This document shows positions 53,189-62,100 of a DNA stretch of 64,000 nt, one piece after another. The notes below the pieces were generated by a model. The model worked only from the letters and a program-made list of their open reading frames with translations. It had not been told where the DNA came from and ran no database searches. Source of the stretch: Photobacterium toruni (lineage in GTDB: Bacteria > Pseudomonadota > Gammaproteobacteria > Enterobacterales > Vibrionaceae); contig NZ_AP024855.1 of the NCBI RefSeq assembly GCF_024529955.1, positions 496,001-560,000 of the forward strand, written 5' to 3'. The position numbers were made by a program, and so were the translations under genes. Within the stretch, counting starts at the first letter, position 1; every line of letters starts with the position of its first letter.

Positions 53189-56100
53189 TTATTTAATCTC
53201 CACTTGATATACCACGGTACCGCTTTCACTTGGATTGAGTGAACCGGTCATTTCCCAGCGTACCTCACCTTCATAACCCGCAGCATTTGCACCATTTGGT
53301 GTTAATGCATTACAAGTTAAACCAACAGGTAGAACACCAGATGTACAATCAATCGCTAGATTTAAATCCGTATAAGCAGGCGTAGTATCAAATATTGTGA
53401 CTTCTGTTATTGGACCACTACCCACATTGGTAAACTCAATAGAATATTCTAAAATATCACCCGGTTTACCGTCATTACTGGTACTTACGCCTGTCGCTTG
53501 AGTAATATTTTCCACTGTTTTATTAAGTTTCAACTCACCAGCACCTGAGAAAGTAGCACGAACTGTATCAGTATCTATCACTTGACGAGTAATTCCATGC
53601 CCGGTTGCAATACTATCCTCAAACGTCATATCCGCTTGAATATCATAATGATAAAGTGCATTTAATGGTGCATCAGCAGGAACAAATACTTTACTGATTA
53701 AACAAACACTACTATCACCACTTACAGCGACAGGGTTAATTATCTGACTATCAGCGCCATCAATTGAACCATTACAATCATTATCTTGATACAGTATTGC
53801 GCTCCAACCATCATTTGCTGGCTCCGTAGAGATATTTATAATGGTAAAGCTAACGCTACCTGCGGTTTCAGCTGTAAATTTATGGCTAAAGAGCACTCCT
53901 TTACCCGGCTCAGTTTCAGTGAAGTTATCAGGTTCCATCCGCGGCTCTTTCACTTTACCGAAGTTTAAGCCTGTTAAGTAATCTCCTGCGGCAGCATTAA
54001 TTAACATCTGACTATCAATAACACTGGTATTGGTGACTTGAGTAAGCGCTGACACATTCGCCTCACTAATATCGATCCAATCTGCTTGTTTCACCACCTC
54101 AAGTACAAGATTTTCATTGGCAAGTGATACAGGGACAACTAATAGATAACCACCATCACCTGATGTCACTGTTGTCGCAACTACATCACCAGTAGCATAC
54201 CCACCTGCACCCGTTCCATTATAGATAGCTCGAACCACCACATTACCAATACCTTCTTCACTGCCATCAAAGACGCCATCATGGGCTGCTGTTGCACCTC
54301 CCACTCCATTATCTTCAAAGACAAAGCCACTTAGTACAATCTGATTAATTAACTCAAATTGGTAATCTTCTACTTCACCATCAGCGGCTTCACCTGTTGG
54401 TGAATTACACGTTGCAGCGGTGCTACATAAACGGAAACGAACAAAGGTATCACCGTTATAACCTGCGGTCAGTCCTGCATCTAAATTGAAATCAAGATTC
54501 GTTGTGGCTGCTGTAATCAATTGGTCTTCAATAATCATCTCGCCACTATCAGCAAAATCACCATCGCCATTGAGATCAATAAATACATTTAAGAAACCCG
54601 CAGCTTGTGGCACTGATACGGTGACAGATGTTGATGTTGCGACCGTGATACTAGCAGGAAGAGTTACGCCATCTTCATCGTCAGAAGCTTGAAGATCATC
54701 GCCTGTTGCATCAGCGGAGAACTGGCTAACAAACTCACTGTCCCAATTAGTACCTAACGTAAGGTCTTGGTCACCATCTAGGGCTGGATCTCCATCATTA
54801 CCCGTATCAGAATAATTGTGGAAAGCATCACCGTAAGAGACAGATGCATCACCATAATCACGAGCGTAATAACAACCAGCAGCATCATTACCTTGAACTG
54901 AGATATCAATACCTTCGGTTACAAACATCAACTCACCGGTAATCACATTCAGTTGATAAACCGCCGTCTTATCAATCAAATCATGAGCATTATCACCATC
55001 GGTATCGTGATCACCACCATTAGCAAAGGCGTAAAGCATAATCCCATCATCCATAATGGTTCCCCCCGCCCCAGCACTACCGGTATTCGTCACAGGAAGT
55101 AACCCGTTGAAGTTCACAGGATTTATTGTCACCGCTCCTGTTGTTGGATTGATTTGAATATAGTTACCACCTGGTAGGTCAACACCATATAACATACCGT
55201 CATTCGAGCTGAAGGAGAAATCGCCCCCCATAGTCGGTGTTGAAGACAACGCAATAGTAGTAAAGGTCTGGGTATTTAAATCAATTCGAACTAATGAATC
55301 CCAATTACCATTCATGATATAGAGATACTGACCATCAGGAGATACATCACCTCGAACAGGGAATCCGAGGCTAGTACCGCTACCTAAACGAGAGAAAATT
55401 TGATTATTGTTAAAGGTCGCAGAACCATTAACGGAATGAGTTAATGTTTGAGAACCATCCGCTCTAATCGTGCCAAGAGAAACAAACTCTGTGCCATCAC
55501 GATCCGTTACAAATAAAATTACATCGTCATTAGTAGAGCTTCCATCAATAAAAGTACCGTAAAACAAACCATTTAGGCGATTAAAACCAATAGCATTAAT
55601 ATTTTCAGCATTTGGATAACCATTAATAACAATAGGACTCACAATATTATTTAATTGGGCAGGATTGGTGGTTGGATCAAATTCCGCAAAATCATAACCA
55701 CTGGTATTATCGCCTTTGGTTTCAACAATAATGTCACACGTATTATCTCCATTGAGATTTGAAACAAGCACACGATAATCTTCAATCTCACCATCAGGTG
55801 CCGGCCCTATTGGATCAGGGAAGGTATTACCATCAGCGTCTAATGGTGTATTTGTTGTCGTATTAAAATCAGAACTAATACGTAAACGATAACCCACCAC
55901 ACTGTTACTAATATTTGCCCCAGAAGTACCCACATTATTCCATGTCAATGTTGCTGATGTTGTTCCACTTGGAATCATAATCCATGCACTTTCATCATCA
56001 TCAAATGAGCCGCTATTATCAAAATCAATCCAGCCTGATAAATACGCATCACTGCCTGTTGTATTGACCACTGGTACTGTTTGCGTCACGGTAGGACTTG

Positions 56101-59100
56101 ATACATCTGCTGTAATAAGAGCACTTAATACATCTTCATCATCAGGAGCAGTACCGTTATTATCATCACCTGCATAATCAGCATCAGGTTGACCATCATT
56201 TTCATTATCCGCCGCAACAGTACCAATATATAACCCTGTTTCTTCAGTTAAATGACGAGGGCCATTATTAGCCAATGTTGTCGGATAACCTGAAGTTTCA
56301 GGTGCATCTCCAAAATCTAACGGTAATGGTGCAAAACGACAACGCGCACCATCATTTTGGCTGGTTGCCGCATTCATCTGAGTGAAGTTGACTGCATTGT
56401 AACTACCTGAGGGAAGGCTTGGGTCTGAAATATCAATTCGAACAATACGGCCAGGATTTGGATTTTGAGAAGCGTAGAAAAAGCCTTGATCATCAAAGTA
56501 AACCGCACCCCATCCAACAGTAGTTATACCATTAGTACCAACAGAACCTAGATTCGTTCGAGTTCCTGTAATGGGATCAAACTTCACTAAATTTCCCGAA
56601 GGCGTTAAGGTATAAAGCATATTATCGATAGGATTAATCGCCATATCAGCCATCACAGGAGCCGATACTGTAACCTCACCGATTTGCTGTAAGTAAGTGC
56701 TGCTATTTGGATTAACATCAATACGATACATACTAGTACCAGTACTATTTATGAGTAACAGCACACCATTATCATCAATATCACCACTATTAATATTTGC
56801 AAGTACCATGGTGCTACCCGATATTGGTAATACAAAAGCAGAGCCTGCGCCATCAACCATTAAAACAGTATCAGTATCTTGAGTATTATCACCAATCAAG
56901 GTGTTAGTAATAAAGTTATACCCCGTACCACCAAAGACACCTGTGCCTGTTGGCAGAACATCATCATATAACGGTGTTACTGTACCCATAGCTAAATTAA
57001 TACTAGTAATATCAGTTGGGCTATTACGCAACAGATAACCATCACTACTACAAGTTGGGAACGTCACAATGGTAAAATCAGCAAAGTTAACATCACTCAC
57101 ATCCGCTGTTAACGCAACTGATTGAATATTAGGTGAGCTAGAATGGACATTGATTGGATCACCAATTGTCGCACCAGCATAACCACCAGCATTTGGATCT
57201 AGTGTTCCAATGGTTGGTGGACAGGTTGGGTTAACTAAATCAGTTTCAAGCGCTGCTTCATAAACTTCATAGTTGCCACCAGGAATGGTCATTGAATAAG
57301 CACCCGTTGTTGCATCTGCCGTTGCGACAAAACACTCACTGGTTGTAGTGTTATAAGCAATCACCGGAACGGCTATACCAAGACCAGCTTCACCTACATC
57401 TTTAATACCATTAACTGACGGTGCAGTACTGCTGTCATCAAACACAAAACCAGACAATTCAAAACTACATACGGCAGGCGCGGTTGGTAATGTCGCAGTA
57501 TTGATCACTTGACCATCACCACCATCATCGCCACACAATAACTGTCCAGAACACGTTGCAGTACCGGCACTAACATTGGCAGTAGCACCTGAACTATTAA
57601 ATATAGCAGCACCACCACCACCACCAGCAGAACGTCCATGGCCACCAGATGAACTGGCGCCATTACCACCGACAGCATTAACAGTAAGTGTTGATAGAGA
57701 TGCACCATCAGTATTGTATAGCAATACTGAACCACCCGCACCACCACCACCAGGGCTATCACCACCAGCATTTGGGGAGGTATTACCATTGGCATTAATC
57801 GTACCCGTTCCTGTTACTGTATTAGCACTGATATACACAATACCACCACCATCAGCACCATCTCGACCGACACCATTATTTTCTTGACCTGCACCACCAC
57901 CGCCACCAAGGGTTAAGCGAGTAGGATCAGCCAGCCCAATACCTGTTCCTGGTTCTCCCGGATAAAAACTGGTTGAACTTGCATAGTTACCGCCTCTACC
58001 ACCAGGGCCAACATTACCACCGCCACCACCACCAGAATTATAATTACCACCACCACCAGCATTTGCTGGCGCACCAATACCATAATCCCCATTGGTGTAA
58101 CCTAAGCCACCAAGGCTAACTGGCGTTCCGGCAATACCCTCACCTTTACCACCATCGATATTGGTTGCTGACATCACATAATTAAGCCCAGTTGCAATAC
58201 CATTTCCTGTATTTAGCGTACCACCGCGGAAACCTTTACCATTTACATCAATAATATTGCCATTAAGATCTAGAGTACCATTGACATAAAGCGACACAAT
58301 ACCACCACTAGAACCATTCCAGTCAGCAGCCGTAACAGCGCCAGTTAAACGTGCGTCTTCATACATTGGAATACGAACAACTTGGAAAGAACCACTTCCA
58401 TCTGCTGTAAAACTATTTATCAGATTTTCACTTAATAACAACGTAGGATCAGTGAAGCTAGCCACTGTCGCAAATTCATATTGACCCGTTGTGCCGTAAT
58501 CAACCCAACCACTGCCATACCCACCGGCAACGCCATTACCATAACTATCGGTATTAGTGGTATCAATTGAGGCATTTTGCATCTGAATAATCATTACTCG
58601 ATCACCCGGATTTAAGGTTTCTGTTGTATTACCCGTTGCCGTACCAAGCGTAATACTATTCGTGCCCGTTAATGCATTTGCCGTTGCGGGGTAATAAGTA
58701 TTAACCACACCCGTAATATCAACAGGAGTACCTGAAACGCCTTCAATATTGCCTGAATTTAAACATTGCGCGACTACAACAGCTGGCGTTATTGGTTGAA
58801 TAGGCCCTTTCAAGATTGGAATTTGGTGATCTTCAACTTCACCATTAATCGCCGTACCGTTGTAATCATTTACGGTTAATGTTTCTGATGTGATACGCAG
58901 ACGCATATAGGTTTCAGTTGCAACAGTTGTGGTATTTATTGAAGGGAAACTTAATGACGCACTACCGTCTGTCGCTGCATCAGCATCATTACACGCGGCT
59001 TGAGCAAATTCGCCACTGTCAGCAAAATCACCATCAGCATTGAAATCAACCCACGCATAGACATTTGCACCAATATCAACCGTGCCGTTATGATCGTTAC

Positions 59101-62100
59101 AGATCACATCTTGAGTAAAGCTCGTAGCACCTTGAGATAAGAAACCAACCGTCGATATACCATCTTCATCATCAATATTTAGCGTATCATCATCGGTTGC
59201 ATTACCATTATCATCAATACCATCGCCGAAGCCGTCACTATCACCGTCACCAACAATAGAACCCAAGCTTAACGTCGTATTACCAAGACGATGACGCGCA
59301 CCGTTACTGGTAAATAAGGTGTTGTATCCTAGGGTTTCAGGGGCATCACCATAATCATAAGCAACATCAAGAATGATACGATGATCTTCAATTTCACCAT
59401 CGTTAGCGACACCATGAGGCGTTGAACATACTGTTGCAGTTGAACAAACACGAACACGCACATAACTACCGCCATCAAGTACATCATCAGGTGTCGTAAA
59501 GCTCAATATAACGTCAGTATCATCATTCGTCGCATTAATACTCACGGGCGTTGCCGCTTCAGTCGTCACATCAAACGCACCATCACGATCAAAGTCTAAC
59601 CATGCATAAACAGTGGCATCAACATCAGTATGTACTCGTACTGTGAGGGTTTCTGTACTACCTGGCTCTGCCGACATGACAGCCGGAATAGTCACACCAT
59701 CTTCGTCATTAACACCCGCTAAATCATCATCTTGAGCAAGACCATTATCATCGATACCATCTACAAAGCCGTTAGCTTCAGCATCCGTTGCATTTGTACC
59801 AAGGAAAATGGTTGCACTAGGAATATGCATTGGGCCGATACCCTCACCACTGGCATTAGTACGATCGGTTCCATAGGTATCTGGCGCATCACCTAAATCA
59901 AATGTACCCATGACAATAAGATGATCTTCAACTTCACCATTAGTGGCGATTCCACCGATAGACGATGTTGTTAACATATCATTAGTAATACGAATACGTG
60001 AATAGGTAACTCCTGCCGTTAATCCTGTTAACCCTGTCCAATTAAATACATATTGCACTTCTGAAGAAGCATCAGGTACGATTTGAATTTGCCCTTCGCC
60101 AACCTCAAAGGTGCCACTTTGGTCAAAGTCAATCCAAACCGCGAGGTAAGCAACTGATCCTGAAGTATTTGACGCTTCAACGGTAAGGCTATAGTCACTC
60201 GCATTAACGTTAATCGGTGAAATGACATTAACGCCATCTTCATCATCAGGAGAAGCATTAGTATCATCACCATCTGCGGTAAGTGTTGGTATACCATCAG
60301 GCTCACCATCACTGGCTTGATCGCCAAGGAATAACGATGTATCACCATAATGGAATGGACCACCGCTTCCCGCTAAGGTTAAATACGTATCAGGGGCATC
60401 ACCAAAATCAACATTGTCTGACACAGAAATCGCATACCCTTCAACTTCACCATTGGTCGCTTCACCAATCGCGGTACTACAGTCGGTAGTGGTATTACAA
60501 ATTCTCACGCGAACATAAACAGTATCACCGTTAGTGATCGCGGTGGTAATTGGCCATGTCAGCACTTTTACAGTATCAATTTCGCCATCAGCAACAGCAA
60601 TAGTCTGCATTTCAGACGCTTCTAGATCACCATCTTTATTCCAATCAGCCCACGCATATACATTACCATCAGTACCCGTAGTATTGGTGGTAGTAACACG
60701 CACTGAATATTGAGTAGCGGTACTCGATAACGGTAATATCTCGACACCATCATCAGTATCACCATTGGCTGCAACCGTTGCATACGCATCAGTTTCACCG
60801 TCAGGTGCCGTACCTATAAAGATATTGGCACCAAGTTGATGACGAGGACCATCAAATTGGAATGCTGTTACATAATCACCTGTCGCAGTACCGGCCCCTG
60901 AATCTGGTAAATCATCAAAGTCAAGCTCTACATTTGAACAATTTCCATTCACATTGGCATCATCAGCTAACCAATTATTACGCGCTAAGAATGCACTTTG
61001 ATCTTCGTAGTAGTCATACACGAAATTCATTAAATCTTGGTAAGGTGTAAGATTACTTGAATAATAATTTGGCGTGAAATAGAACTGACGCTCACCAGAA
61101 CCAACCCATGGACCTGTATGCGTTCGAGGATATCCATAACCACCGGTTGTGGTTGGATCGTATGGAATCAACCACGCCATCGCATCAACGTTATTACAAG
61201 AACCCGTTACCGTTGGTAGCGTATAAATCACACTACGATGATCAATACCTGTAATGGTTGATAGCGTACCCGTGGTTGCTACTGTTGCTTGGGTTGATAA
61301 TGCGCCAGGACCATCAGATGGGTGGAAACGAGGTAGTGTTGTTGGTCCTGCATACCCTGCAAAACCCGTAGCACTTGTACCAGGGAACCCTACTTGTTGT
61401 CCCATGTATGCATTAATACGCGTGGTGGTTGCATCAGCGAACGTATCACCTTCAACAAGAGACAGCAGTACACCACCTTGATTTCGGTAATCAAGTAACG
61501 CATCAATTTCAGCGGTTGTATCAGGGCTAGTTCCGCCTGCTAAATCTGATTGGTAAAGAATGAATTGATAATCACGCAAGGTGAAATCAGTGGTAATATT
61601 ATCTGCTGGCACAAGAAGATCGTAAGTTACATAACCAACCCCATAATTATTTTCCATAAGAGCGACAGTATTATTTGCCGTATTTGGTAGCGTATATTCA
61701 ATCGCACCTGAATCTTGCTGAATTAACATGTGGAAGGTGACTTTATGGTAATGATCTTCTATCTCACCATCGGTCGCCGCACCTTGTGATCGTTCATCAA
61801 TCGTAGTAGCACCATCATCAACTAAGGTATCGGTTGTTAAACGTAAACGAACATAACTATCACCAACATTACCACCTTCAGCATTTGATAAATTAGTCCA
61901 AGCGACACTAATTGGAAGATCCGTTACGCCATCAGCAACCGCAACGCTGGTATACTCATCAAGTTGGAATTCACCATCCAAGTCATGATCAACCCATGCA
62001 TGCAATGTTGCAGCACCGCCAGTGTTATTTGTTACTGTGGTATCAAATGACCATGTTGTCATTGACGGAGAAAGCACAGGGAAAGTAGGGACAGTTTCAT

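Noticed and set aside
57500..57900. Coding frames on the plus strand opposite the glycine-rich region
   Set aside because: They are proline/alanine-rich mirror images of Gly codons inside a continuous giant frame, with no start signals.
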